A stretch of 33,474 bases of DNA, from the IMG/VR virus record IMGVR_UViG_3300026076_000037, positions 1 through 33,474 of that record. The stretch is one strand, 5' to 3'. The notes beneath the pieces are model-generated. The model had not been told where the DNA came from and made no database searches. It saw nothing but the letters and a program-made list of their open reading frames with translations. How positions within the stretch are numbered: position 1 is the first letter of the stretch; the number at the start of each line of letters is the position of its first letter. The stretch comes from a virus. The position numbers and the translations under genes were made by a program. Shown here piece after piece: positions 15,113 through 23,578 of the stretch.

Positions 15113-16057
15113 TTATTGGAATTCGCAAGTCATCATAATTTCAGTCAGACATGCAAGCATATTGATCTCTTGATCTGGTACATTGGAGATATCTCTCATG
15201 TACTTTGCGATAACTAGTACCGCCTCTGGTATTGAGTTGGGTTTGAGTACGCCATATAAATTGTCATAAATCTTACGCATTACCATGCTAGGATCATTAT
15301 CCATATGCTGTACCACCCAAGTCTTTACAGTCTTAAAGTCTTTCTGCTTTAAAGCCGTAAGCAAATGATCAAAATTAACATCAGCAACATCAACGAGAAT
15401 AGCTGAGTCAATGGATCCATTAGCAGCATAGCGTTGACACTCATTGATAACCCTACGCCAATCAGGATAGTACCTAGTAATAAGCTTAGCCAGAACTTTG
15501 TCTTCAAATTTAACATTCTCTGATTTTAATATAGTTCTAAGTCGTTCAAAGAACTGACCCTGTAATGCTACAGTCTGTCCATTCTTTACACGAAAATCAA
15601 TAACTGTACACCTAGAGTGTAGTGGTTCAATAATCTTGTTAATAAAATTACAAGTAAATATGAACCTACAGTTATTGTGAAACTCCTCTACAGCAGTTCT
15701 GAGAGACAGTTGGACATCGTTGGTTGTGTTATCTGCTTCATCTATAATAACAACCTTGTGGGATGCCCCAGAGGTCAGTGAGACTGTTGAAGCAAATGTC
15801 CTGATCCTGTTTCTAACAGTATCTAAGAATCTACCCTCATCAGATCCATTGATCATGATGTAGGATGCACCTATCTCATCACATAATGCTTTGGCGATGG
15901 TAGTCTTACCGACACCAGCAGATCCAGTAAGAAGTAGATTAGGTAATTCGCCTTGAGAGACGAATCCCTTGAATACATCCTTGATAGTCTGTGGGAGTAT
16001 ACAGTCATCAATCACATTTGGTCGATATTTTTCGACCCATAAAAAATCTTTGTTCAT
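15113..16057 (-). CDS. 44: Clamp loader large subunit gp44 (AAA+)
   Basis: A 314-aa AAA+ clamp-loader ATPase close in length to T4 gp44 (319 aa). From the chosen start it reads 'MNKDFLWVEKYRP', the usual N-terminus. Walker A GSAGVGKT lies at about 45-52, Walker B with a DEAD box is 'VVIIDEAD', and the SRC motif is 'LHSRCTVIDF'. It opens the gp45 ring with gp62. The frame extends 7 codons further upstream, but this ATG overlaps the oxygenase stop codon as TAATG and fits the family, so I prefer it. Confidence 0.93.
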   Translation of the reverse strand: MNKDFLWVEKYRPNVIDDCILPQTIKDVFKGFVSQGELPNLLLTGSAGVGKTTIAKALCDEIGASYIMINGSDEGRFLDTVRNRIRTFASTVSLTSGASHKVVIIDEADNTTNDVQLSLRTAVEEFHNNCRFIFTCNFINKIIEPLHSRCTVIDFRVKNGQTVALQGQFFERLRTILKSENVKFEDKVLAKLITRYYPDWRRVINECQRYAANGSIDSAILVDVADVNFDHLLTALKQKDFKTVKTWVVQHMDNDPSMVMRKIYDNLYGVLKPNSIPEAVLVIAKYMRDISNVPDQEINMLACLTEIMMTCEFQ

Positions 16058-16632
16058 TAAACGCACCAAGTAACCCAAGAATAACGTATACCACTAGTCA
16101 CTGTCGTGACTTCATGTGGAAATAAAAACACAGAAGGGAAAGCTACGACATCTCCCTTCTTTAAATCAAGTTGATACTCATTCCAGAATAGTAGGTTACC
16201 ACCTTCATAATCATCGTTAAGTACACCAATAAGACTGGTGATGGGGATCCCTCTAATGTTACCATCAAACATATCATGGATATGATCATGGTGTGGTTGA
16301 ATAGATTCACCCTCAACATATTTGTTGAACTTCATATCACCTGTAGTTGACCAGAAAATATCAGAATTGGTATTCTCTTTAACAAAATACTTTTTGTTAT
16401 ATTCAATACAGAGGTCTCTAATATATGGGAAGATCTTTTGGCGACACTTATCATTCTTTACTGTAGAAAAGTCTCCTTTACTATATGAAGATTGATCACC
16501 AGCATCATACCAACCATGATCTTCCCACTTGTTCTTCTTCTCTAATCTCTTAATTACACTATCGCATACATCCTCTGGTAGAAGATTCATTTTGAAAATG
16601 TAATCTTTGAGATGAGGATATTTTAAACTCAA
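16057..16632 (-). CDS. 2OG-Fe(II) oxygenase (191 aa)
   Basis: A 191-aa 2-oxoglutarate/Fe(II) dioxygenase of the prolyl-hydroxylase-like type. The metal triad is complete: H114-x-D116 in 'PHHDHIHD' and distal H173 in 'FLFPHEVTTVTSGIRYSW', with R183 placed to bind 2-oxoglutarate. 'YEGGNLLFW' and 'KKGDVVAFPS' are typical of the fold. The substrate is unknown, whether a protein side chain or a nucleic acid. It sits between clamp gp45 and loader gp44 with 4-nt and TAATG overlaps, so it is co-expressed with the replisome. Confidence 0.88.
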   Translation of the reverse strand: MSLKYPHLKDYIFKMNLLPEDVCDSVIKRLEKKNKWEDHGWYDAGDQSSYSKGDFSTVKNDKCRQKIFPYIRDLCIEYNKKYFVKENTNSDIFWSTTGDMKFNKYVEGESIQPHHDHIHDMFDGNIRGIPITSLIGVLNDDYEGGNLLFWNEYQLDLKKGDVVAFPSVFLFPHEVTTVTSGIRYSWVTWCV

Positions 16633-17297
16633 GGTTCCAATGCAATATAATATGTGAGATCATCATCCTGATTAGTCCATTCAGAAATCAATTGAGAAGA
16701 TACCTTAACAGAATAATCTCCTTCAACCAATCTGATGTTCTCAACCTTGATGTCCAATTGATGTTGACCATCATATGAACCCTCAACAACTTGTTCATAA
16801 GTGTTGCTGGTATCACTCTCCTTATCTCTAAGAATAAGTTTAATCTTTTCTTTGGTTGTATCGATTGTTAGATCGGGCAACCCATATACACTTGCTGCCT
16901 TGAAGAGTTTGAATCTATCTTCATTGCTTAGTGAGAAAGTGATGTCACCACCAGGAAACTTTACATTCTTTTCTGGTGCAGACTTGAGCGTAATCTCAGG
17001 GTCACTAAAATAATACTTAGCAGACTGACGACCGCCACGGATAGTGACATAATCCTTACCCATGAAGTCCAGTTCAGGATTGTCAAACAGAGTGATACCT
17101 GAAAGAAACTGGCTAAGATCATATATAGCGAAGTCATCTGGAAAGCTTTCCTCGCAGGTGTACTTAGATAGGATGTTCTCTGCGTTACTGATTGTTCTGA
17201 TAACATTTCCTTTTCTGAAAACAATAGATGAATTGATAGTACTGTAATTTTTCAGTACATTAATCGTTCTTTGTGATAGTTTTACTTTACTTGTCAT
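16629..17297 (-). CDS. 45: Sliding clamp gp45
   Basis: A 222-aa processivity clamp similar in length to T4 gp45 (228 aa). It starts 'MTSKVKLSQRTINVLKNYS', with 'NSSIVFRKGNVIRTIS' next and the PCNA-like strands ('FAIYDLSQFLSG', 'YSVKVSSQLISEW') in order. It encircles DNA to hold gp43, and in T4 it also activates late transcription with gp55 and gp33. The open frame reaches back to 17444, but that extension only mirrors the 106-aa gene in another frame, so I place the start at 17297 with an 11-nt overlap. Confidence 0.92.
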   Translation of the reverse strand: MTSKVKLSQRTINVLKNYSTINSSIVFRKGNVIRTISNAENILSKYTCEESFPDDFAIYDLSQFLSGITLFDNPELDFMGKDYVTIRGGRQSAKYYFSDPEITLKSAPEKNVKFPGGDITFSLSNEDRFKLFKAASVYGLPDLTIDTTKEKIKLILRDKESDTSNTYEQVVEGSYDGQHQLDIKVENIRLVEGDYSVKVSSQLISEWTNQDDDLTYYIALEP

Positions 17298-17607
17298 AGT
17301 CAACGGTGAAGGAGGTGGAACCAGATGTGGAGGCAGCGTCTGCTGCTGCTCGTTTGTCATTGAAGTGTAGAAGGAGAATTCCATAGTGAATAATTTTAAT
17401 AATGTCTTTACGTGCTGATCCTTTACGATCATATCGTGAAGCATATTTCAGAACATTGCTTCTACAGAATGCTTCAGCATCTCCTACAGAATCAATGAGG
17501 TCAAGTGTTTGTACATTACCAGCAGAGTAGTGTCCTCTGTAGGTTTGACTGATGTAGTCATGAATCTCTTTGATGAGTTGGTCTTCGTTATACTTCAAGG
17601 TGTCCAT
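17287..17607 (-). CDS. DUF3310-like small protein (106 aa)
   Basis: A 106-aa protein with 'GDAEAFCRSNVLKYASRYDRKGSARKDIIKIIHYGILLL'. This matches the DUF3310 pattern in which a KY..RY..K motif and a helix with conserved D and K form a small helical unit found in many phages; the function is not established. An Ala/Ser/Thr tail follows. It overlaps the 55-aa gene upstream by 13 nt and gp45 downstream by 11 nt. Confidence 0.7.
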   Translation of the reverse strand: MDTLKYNEDQLIKEIHDYISQTYRGHYSAGNVQTLDLIDSVGDAEAFCRSNVLKYASRYDRKGSARKDIIKIIHYGILLLHFNDKRAAADAASTSGSTSFTVDYDK

Positions 17608-17762
17608 ACATATTGTATCTCTTCATAATAACACTCTTTGGGAGTTCCGTCAAGTTGTACCACAGTAATTTTATTATCATGGACTCTCTGGACTCTGGCA
17701 GACGCACCTCCCTTAAGGGAGATGACACTGCCTACGAACCTACAATCGCCTGATTTAATCAT
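17595..17762 (-). CDS. Small beta-rich hypothetical protein (55 aa)
   Basis: A 55-aa frame, ATG at 17762 and TGA at 17595-17597. The sequence 'FVGSVISLKGGASARVQRVHDNKITVVQLDGTP' alternates strands and turns like a KOW or Tudor-type small barrel, followed by 'CYYEEIQYVW'. No family is named. It overlaps the CobS-like gene by 8 nt and the DUF3310-like gene by 13 nt, in line with coupled translation. Confidence 0.6.
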   Translation of the reverse strand: MIKSGDCRFVGSVISLKGGASARVQRVHDNKITVVQLDGTPKECYYEEIQYVWTP

Positions 17763-18843
17763 CTGATGGATCCTCCGTGTTTACATCTGCATCAATCTTA
17801 TCATACAAATCTAAGAATGATTGTTTTGTTTCATCATCGAAACGATTGACACATAACTTGATTGCCTTCATTCGATCTTGCCAGATAGCAAAGGCACGAA
17901 TGATGTGTACTAATCTACGAGTTGAAATGATCTCGTCAATACCACCTTCTCTGAATGTTCTACGAATAATATCAGACCAGTTGGCAAGGTTCTCACAGAA
18001 CTTCTCGTCAAGTACACCTAAGTTACCAGATACTTTCTCAAGGATCTTCTGCTCAGTCTTAACTGAAGGATACTCTTGCTCAAATGTTAGAGCGAATCTT
18101 TCTAGGAATGCTTCATTCAATACATTAGTACCGATGAATCTACCATCCTCAGATCCTTTACCCTTAGTGTTAGCAGTTGCGATAACATTGAAGCCTGGTT
18201 TTCTGTCAACATACTTACCGATCTTCTTCAAGAATACACCTTTACCTTCAAGGATAGACTGAAGACATAAAATTTTATTTGATGCAAGGTCAACTTCATC
18301 TAGAAGAAGAATTGCACCTCTCTCTAGTGCTTCTACCACAGGACCATTGTGCCATGCAGTTTCACCATTAACAAGTCTGAATCCACCGATGAGATCATCT
18401 TCGTCTGTTTCAATGGTTATGTTTACACGAATGAGTTCTCTATTTAGTTGAGCACATGCTTGCTCTACTGATAGAGTCTTACCATTACCTGAGAGTCCAG
18501 TGATAAAGGTAGGATAGAATAGTTTCGATGCTATAATTTTCTTAACATCTGAGAAGTTTCCAAACGGAACAAAGTTTGGATCCTTTTGTGGTTTTAAGTT
18601 TTGCTGTATCTCTGGAATAACTGATGGAGAAGTGATTTGCTTTTCAAGTTGCTGCTTAACTTTCTCAATATTCCATGTACCACGTTGTACGTAGAACTGA
18701 CGTAGACGCTTCGTGGTTGTAGCATACCCAATCCCAAAGTGTGATGCTGCTTCACGTACGTGATCTGCATTGATTTCTGTACCGTATTTTTCTGATAGGT
18801 AACCAACTAACTGTGTAGTTGTTAAAGGATTTGGTGCTGGCAT
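17755..18843 (-). CDS. cobS-like: MoxR/CobS-like AAA+ ATPase
   Basis: A 362-aa AAA+ ATPase of the MoxR/CobS group. Residues 1-70 form a helical, HTH-like region. Walker A GLSGNGKT is at 116-123, Walker B 'ILLLDEVDLA' at 178-187, and a sensor-1 segment 'FNVIATANTKGKG' follows. Cyanophage copies are usually annotated CobS (cobaltochelatase subunit), but MoxR-type ATPases generally partner VWA proteins, and one is encoded at 19541-21790. A remodelling ATPase for a metalloenzyme or virion component is therefore as likely as cobalt insertion. It has its own promoter, whose -35 sits in the preceding terminator. Confidence 0.85.
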   Translation of the reverse strand: MPAPNPLTTTQLVGYLSEKYGTEINADHVREAASHFGIGYATTTKRLRQFYVQRGTWNIEKVKQQLEKQITSPSVIPEIQQNLKPQKDPNFVPFGNFSDVKKIIASKLFYPTFITGLSGNGKTLSVEQACAQLNRELIRVNITIETDEDDLIGGFRLVNGETAWHNGPVVEALERGAILLLDEVDLASNKILCLQSILEGKGVFLKKIGKYVDRKPGFNVIATANTKGKGSEDGRFIGTNVLNEAFLERFALTFEQEYPSVKTEQKILEKVSGNLGVLDEKFCENLANWSDIIRRTFREGGIDEIISTRRLVHIIRAFAIWQDRMKAIKLCVNRFDDETKQSFLDLYDKIDADVNTEDPSDD

Positions 18844-18868
18844 TTTGCTGTTTGTTTGTTATGTACTT

Positions 18869-18896
18869 AGTATAACAATAAAAAACCCCCTGTGAA
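18869..18896 (-). promoter_or_regulatory. sigma70-type promoter (TTCACA-16-TATACT)
   Basis: On the minus strand -35 TTCACA (18891-18896), a 16-nt spacer and -10 TATACT (18869-18874), 26 nt before the ATG of the MoxR/CobS-like gene. The -35 coincides exactly with the loop of the intrinsic terminator, so termination and initiation share the same bases. Confidence 0.75.
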
Positions 18897-18902
18897 GGGG
18901 GT
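18880..18902 (-). terminator. Intrinsic terminator after the 190-aa gene
   Basis: On the minus strand ACCCCC-TTCACA-GGGGGT forms a six-pair GC-rich stem with a six-base loop, followed by a run of six T. It starts 6 nt after the 190-aa gene's stop codon. This is a textbook Rho-independent terminator. Confidence 0.85.
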
Positions 18903-18907
18903 GTGTG

Positions 18908-19480
18908 TCAGTTCTTGAACTGGATGGTGGTGGCATCTTTTAAGGTTACTTGAACCTCCTTTGCCTTATCGAAATATCGATCCATCAAATCCAAAGCATC
19001 TAGATCATTAAGTCTGGTTCTAGTTGCTGGTGCTCTATCATTGATAGGTTCTTCGTATTGGATCTTACCTTGAACTGGTATACCAATATGTTGTTCAACA
19101 GGAAGTGGATCATTTCCATAAATCTCAAACTCTTTTCCAAAGTTAATGGATGCTTGAGACTTCTGCTTACTATCGCCAAACAAGTTAGGAAGCTGATCCC
19201 TAAACTGATATAGTGCTGGTCTAACATTCTTTTCAGACTGCCAGATAGAACTAAACCTTTTGGCAACGTTCTTCCATTCATCATCAGTCATTTCCTTTGC
19301 TACATTTGGATAGTAGGTTTGGAAATACTCGATGATGCACTTCTTTTGGAATTTAAGTTGTGTCCTCGTCGGATCGTGATTCATCTGACGTTTGATCGCA
19401 CTTATGAAAATCTTATCGTTATGAAGATTTTCGTAGGTAGCGTATTCTGGACACAACTGTTTGAGTTTTCTCTGAGACAT
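18908..19480 (-). CDS. Hypothetical protein between the VWA and MoxR-like genes (190 aa)
   Basis: A 190-aa protein with no recognised domain. The N-terminal two thirds look helical and charged ('FISAIKRQMNHDPTRTQLKF', 'MTDDEWKNVAKRFSSIWQSE'). A linker rich in Pro and acidic residues follows, then a short C-terminal strand 'EVQVTLKDATTIQF'. It forms a single-gene unit, with a near-consensus promoter 36 nt upstream and a terminator right behind. Its position between a MoxR-type ATPase and a VWA metalloprotease suggests it is a third partner or substrate adaptor, which is inference. Confidence 0.75.
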   Translation of the reverse strand: MSQRKLKQLCPEYATYENLHNDKIFISAIKRQMNHDPTRTQLKFQKKCIIEYFQTYYPNVAKEMTDDEWKNVAKRFSSIWQSEKNVRPALYQFRDQLPNLFGDSKQKSQASINFGKEFEIYGNDPLPVEQHIGIPVQGKIQYEEPINDRAPATRTRLNDLDALDLMDRYFDKAKEVQVTLKDATTIQFKN

Positions 19481-19515
19481 GTGTCTAAGTTGTGCAAATT
19501 TTGTGCTTTGGTGGC

Positions 19516-19544
19516 AGTATAATGCCTAAATGGGTAATTGTCAA
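19516..19544 (-). promoter_or_regulatory. sigma70-type promoter (TTGACA-17-TATACT)
   Basis: On the minus strand -35 TTGACA (19539-19544), a 17-nt spacer and -10 TATACT (19516-19521), 36 nt before the ATG of the 190-aa gene. The -35 overlaps the TGA stop codon of the VWA gene, so coding and promoter functions share bases. Confidence 0.85.
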
Positions 19545-21790
19545 GCAACATACCCTATGAAAGAATTCAACAATTTCTTGTTGGAAGACTTAGACTTGAG
19601 CATTTTTTTGAATGCTCTAGAAATGTCTGCCTTCTTACTTCCAGATTCTACATCAAACTCTGTGCTAGTGTCAAGGGCTGTTTGCTGTATTGCATAGAGA
19701 GCAGTATATCCAAGTGGATTTGGAACGATGACAGATTTGTTTTTTCTCCACTGTGACTGGATTTCACTGTAGTGACCACCACTCTGTGAGTATCTGCACA
19801 CAAACTCTTGGAGTCTGCTGCCACTCATGATTCTGAATCCTAAAACATTAACTTCAGGATTTCTGTCACGAACCTGTTGGAGTAGTTGGTTGGTTACCTG
19901 AGTGTATGAATTGGTTAGTGGCTTGTATACAATACCAGTCTTACGATCACGTAATGCATTACCATAACCTATTTTACTAGCATAGGTTCTTACTTCACCA
20001 GTTCTTTCATTGTCAGACTCCCTTCCATATGCAGAGCAGCATGCTTCACCATCAGTAAGGATAACTGCATTCACTTTCTGAAGATCATTGTCCTTCTTGA
20101 ACTTAGGAAGGATGTAGTTGAGCATAACAATTGCTTCGTTCAATGGAGTACCAGATAGATTCATACCTTCTGGAATTTGATAACTGCCAGTACGATGGTT
20201 ATCGTATGCATATGTTATTCTCCAAATGTTCTTACACTGATTCTCATACTCACGATTGTTGCTACGTGATGAAAGAATGTTAAGCATATTAAACTCACCC
20301 TTTGCAAGATGGAATCTACCTAACTCTAATCCTTCTACTGCTTCCCTATAATAATAGTACTGGCGAGAATTAGGATCATTATTCTTTATCATATCAACAA
20401 CTCTCCACTCATTAGTGAAAGCATATACCTCGAATGGTATCTGAACCTTCTTGCAGAATGCAGTCAAGTTAAGCAACTGCTTATATGTTGAATGTAACTG
20501 CTCAGACATTGATCCAGACCAGTCTAGTAAGAATACTAATCCATGATTCTTACCATCAGGTAGAACTGATACTTTCCTGAATAGATCTTCGTTGTACTTA
20601 TAGGTGTGTAACTTGGCAGTATCTAGAACACCAGTTCTAGCAGTAGTTGCACGAGCATATGCATCAGCAGACTTTCTACATTCGAATTCTTTAACAAGAT
20701 AGTTAACTTCCTTCTGTGCATCCTTTCTGTGAGCACTGTACTCAGCATCAGCATCTGCTAATCCTATCTGCTTCCAGTATACAGTACCATCTTCACCTAC
20801 AGACTGTCTTGGTTCTGGTGTTTCAGCGAATCTAGAATTGATCCACTCATGTACTTCTTTCCAGTCAACAACATGATCATCTAAGTTTACTTTGTCTGGA
20901 ATCTCAAAGTACTTAATGTTATAACCATTGTTACTAGAGAGTTGTGAAGCAGCACCATCAAATGCTCTTTGTGTACGAGAATAATCTGCACCTTCTTCAC
21001 CACCTTGTCCAGAAGATGCTGCACCACCATCGGATGCTCCACCACTAGAACTAGTTTCAAATTGCTGATCTGAATTATCACCTTCACCATCTTCAGTGTC
21101 ACCTTGTTGCTGACCTTGTGGTTGTGCCTGTGAATCTCCATCTTCTTCACCTTGATCAGCACCTTCTGATTCCATTTGACCATCAGGAGTTGCTAGTGAT
21201 TCTGTTTCTTGTTGTTGCTTCTGTTGCTGTTTAGCATACTCATAGATCTCACCTGCTAGAGCACATACTTCTTCAAATGTTTCAGTTAGTTCTGCACGTT
21301 TAACAAAACCATACTCATCAGCATTAAAAGGAATCATGGCAGCAGCACCAACCTTATAGTGTAGGTTGATACGATCAATCAACAAAAACTGATCAACATC
21401 TTCACCTTCGATCTGAAAGAAATCTTTCTGATTCAATTCTCTGTATCCTTTAAAGAAACTCTTTGTTAAACCAGGATACTTACGCTTCATTAATTTTTCA
21501 ATGCGAACATCTTCAACGACATTCACATAATCCATTGGACACTGAACATGATCTGTATAATTTTCGTTAGGAGTATATAAAGCATGTCCTACCTCATGAC
21601 CTACAAGCATATCATATACATCACCACTAGCATAATCCCACTGTGGTAACTGAAGAACTCTACGGTCTGTATCAAATGATGCAGTAGGAATATCTTTCCT
21701 ATGCTCTACTATAAGGTTCTCTGTTGCTAGGAGTCTTGCAAGGTTGCCTTTGATCTCCTGTCTTTGATGTGCGTGATGCTCGAATGTCAT
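19541..21790 (-). CDS. VWA-domain zinc-metalloprotease-like protein (CobT/ViaA-like)
   Basis: A 749-aa protein with two functional parts. An N-terminal zinc-peptidase signature HEVGH lies at 65-69, with a possible third ligand E93 in 'VVEDVRIEK'. After a Gln/Gly/acidic low-complexity linker (about 188-270) a von Willebrand A domain carries a MIDAS D423-W-S425-G-S427, with 'AVILTDGEACC' further on. Proteins with a VWA domain after an acidic linker (CobT, NorD, ViaA) pair with MoxR-type ATPases, and one lies two genes away. I place the start at the ATG at 21790, since the upstream TTG (21823) precedes the likely transcription start. Confidence 0.85.
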   Translation of the reverse strand: MTFEHHAHQRQEIKGNLARLLATENLIVEHRKDIPTASFDTDRRVLQLPQWDYASGDVYDMLVGHEVGHALYTPNENYTDHVQCPMDYVNVVEDVRIEKLMKRKYPGLTKSFFKGYRELNQKDFFQIEGEDVDQFLLIDRINLHYKVGAAAMIPFNADEYGFVKRAELTETFEEVCALAGEIYEYAKQQQKQQQETESLATPDGQMESEGADQGEEDGDSQAQPQGQQQGDTEDGEGDNSDQQFETSSSGGASDGGAASSGQGGEEGADYSRTQRAFDGAASQLSSNNGYNIKYFEIPDKVNLDDHVVDWKEVHEWINSRFAETPEPRQSVGEDGTVYWKQIGLADADAEYSAHRKDAQKEVNYLVKEFECRKSADAYARATTARTGVLDTAKLHTYKYNEDLFRKVSVLPDGKNHGLVFLLDWSGSMSEQLHSTYKQLLNLTAFCKKVQIPFEVYAFTNEWRVVDMIKNNDPNSRQYYYYREAVEGLELGRFHLAKGEFNMLNILSSRSNNREYENQCKNIWRITYAYDNHRTGSYQIPEGMNLSGTPLNEAIVMLNYILPKFKKDNDLQKVNAVILTDGEACCSAYGRESDNERTGEVRTYASKIGYGNALRDRKTGIVYKPLTNSYTQVTNQLLQQVRDRNPEVNVLGFRIMSGSRLQEFVCRYSQSGGHYSEIQSQWRKNKSVIVPNPLGYTALYAIQQTALDTSTEFDVESGSKKADISRAFKKMLKSKSSNKKLLNSFIGYVA

Positions 21791-21812
21791 TGGTCTTTTG
21801 TTTGATATACCT

Positions 21813-21840
21813 AGTATACACAAAAAAGTATGCTAGCCAA
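21813..21840 (-). promoter_or_regulatory. sigma70-type promoter (TTGGCT-16-TATACT)
   Basis: On the minus strand -35 TTGGCT (21835-21840, 4 of 6), a 16-nt spacer and -10 TATACT (21813-21818), 23 nt before the ATG at 21790. The -35 overlaps the last codons of gp46. This promoter position helps rule out the more upstream TTG start of the VWA gene. Confidence 0.7.
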
Positions 21841-23578
21841 CCAGTGCATGTGTCACTTCGTGAACTGTCTCCTGTACTGTCGAATAATTCTTTTCTTTGG
21901 TCACATTGATAGTTCTATCAAACTTATCATTCAATAGATCCTTATGACTGATTACGAAAACATTAGTGTTATCGTCGAAATTACGTAAGATCCAACCAAG
22001 ATCAGAAGCACCAGATTGGTCAAGCGAGCTGTCAAAGATTTCATCTAAAATTAAAAGGTTTGTATCTACACTATTCTTAAGCTTAGCAACAGATCGCCAA
22101 GTTAGCAATAGGCTGATATCAATACGTGCTTTCTCACCCTCTGAGAATGACTCATACGTAAAGACATCTCTATATCTAGACTTGATAGTCTCATCAAAGT
22201 TCTCATCAAGGGTAAAGTTAACATAAAAATCCATCCGTTGAAGATACTCATTGATCAACTTGTTCATCGTAGGAAGGTATGTCTTGATGATCCTAGTCTT
22301 AATTCCACTGTCCTTTAACAATGCAATAGCAGCACCAAGAACATCACGATCCTTCTTAGAGTCAGCAGTTGTTTGCTTTATATCTTTCTTCTCATTTACA
22401 AGACCTTCTAACTTAACAAACTCTGCTTTCTTATCTGGATTGGAACCTTCCAGTTCCATAACCTCATCATGAATTTCTTTAATGGTCTTGCGTATAGTTA
22501 CCAAACGATAATTTGATGTTGCAATCTCTGCGTTTGCTTCTGTTACCTTAGTGGATAACTCAACAAACTTATCATGTCTTTTCTTTTCTGCATCAATGGT
22601 TGCATTCAATTCATCAAACCCACCATACATTTCATCTAGTTTAGCCTGACCACTCTCTAACTTTTCACCTCTAAACTCTTCAGTTAAAACCTGAGTGCAT
22701 GTAGGACACACATGATTCTTCTCAAAGAACTCATGCTCCTTCTTAACTGTGTTCAATTTCTGATTTAGTTTTATTAAAATTGTATTAAGTTTCTCTAGCT
22801 TGTCAACAGACTTTGCATATTCTTCCATCTCTTGCTGCAAATCTTGCACGTTATCTACTAGACGTTGAATAGATCCATTGGTTTCTAATTCTTCCTGCTC
22901 TGCTTCTGTGATCCTTGCTCTCTTTCTATCAATCTCTTCTTTGTTCTTTTTCTCCAGTTCAAACATATACTTCTTCTGAAGTTCAATCTTCTCTGTGAGT
23001 AGATGCAACTGATAATCTAGATCCTTAAGTTCATTACTATTATCCTTTACCCTATCCTTCAGTCTCTGATTCATTATAGAGAATACTTGAATGTCTAAGA
23101 TGTCTTCAATGATCTCTCTACGTTGTACACTAGGCAAACGCATGAAAGGAACAAAGGTACTAGATCCTAACACCACAATCTGTGTGAATGACTTGAAGTT
23201 CATCTTCAAGATATTCTGTTCTAGATTCTTCTGTTGATCTACTGCCTTAGCATTCTGATCTAGCATCTTACCATTACAATGAATCTCAAACCTATTAGGT
23301 TTGATACCACGAATGATATGATAGTTCTTCTTACCAATACTAAATTCTATCTCAACTATAGTGTCCTTCTCATTGACACTGTTAACCAACATACTCTTAC
23401 TAATTTTCCTGAACGGTTTTCCGAACAAAGAAAATGTCAAAGCATCTAAAATAGTTGACTTACCAGAACCATTAGCTCCAACAATCAAAGTATTTCTAGT
23501 CGCAGATAGATCTATCTCGCTGAATGTATTACCTGTGCTCAGGAGGTTCTTCCAGCGTATCTTGCGAAAGTGAATCAT
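21833..23578 (-). CDS. 46: Recombination endonuclease subunit gp46 (Rad50-like)
   Basis: A 581-aa SMC-type ATPase, the T4 gp46/Rad50/SbcC homologue. Walker A GANGSGKS is at 34-41. Long coiled coils (about 170-290 and 300-430) flank a zinc hook C291-P-T-C294. The ABC signature 'SEGEKARI' begins at 479 and Walker B 'LLILDE' at 508. With gp47 it resects DNA ends for recombination-dependent replication. Its start overlaps the 101-aa DUF3110-like gene by 50 nt; the alternative is a later start, but residues 1-12 ('MIHFRKIRWKNL') match the family. Confidence 0.95.
   Translation of the reverse strand: MIHFRKIRWKNLLSTGNTFSEIDLSATRNTLIVGANGSGKSTILDALTFSLFGKPFRKISKSMLVNSVNEKDTIVEIEFSIGKKNYHIIRGIKPNRFEIHCNGKMLDQNAKAVDQQKNLEQNILKMNFKSFTQIVVLGSSTFVPFMRLPSVQRREIIEDILDIQVFSIMNQRLKDRVKDNSNELKDLDYQLHLLTEKIELQKKYMFELEKKNKEEIDRKRARITEAEQEELETNGSIQRLVDNVQDLQQEMEEYAKSVDKLEKLNTILIKLNQKLNTVKKEHEFFEKNHVCPTCTQVLTEEFRGEKLESGQAKLDEMYGGFDELNATIDAEKKRHDKFVELSTKVTEANAEIATSNYRLVTIRKTIKEIHDEVMELEGSNPDKKAEFVKLEGLVNEKKDIKQTTADSKKDRDVLGAAIALLKDSGIKTRIIKTYLPTMNKLINEYLQRMDFYVNFTLDENFDETIKSRYRDVFTYESFSEGEKARIDISLLLTWRSVAKLKNSVDTNLLILDEIFDSSLDQSGASDLGWILRNFDDNTNVFVISHKDLLNDKFDRTINVTKEKNYSTVQETVHEVTHALVG

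Noticed and set aside
17298-17444. 49-codon N-terminal extension of gp45
   Set aside because: It overlaps the DUF3310-like gene in another frame and is not part of the clamp fold; the ATG at 17297 gives the family's usual N-terminus.
17755-18843. Cobalamin-synthesis role for the CobS-like ATPase
   Set aside because: No other cobalamin gene is present and the fold is general to MoxR ATPases; I kept the name only as a likeness.
21791-21823. TTG start giving 11 more residues on the VWA protein
   Set aside because: The -10 box of its promoter falls inside this stretch, so it would not be in the mRNA.
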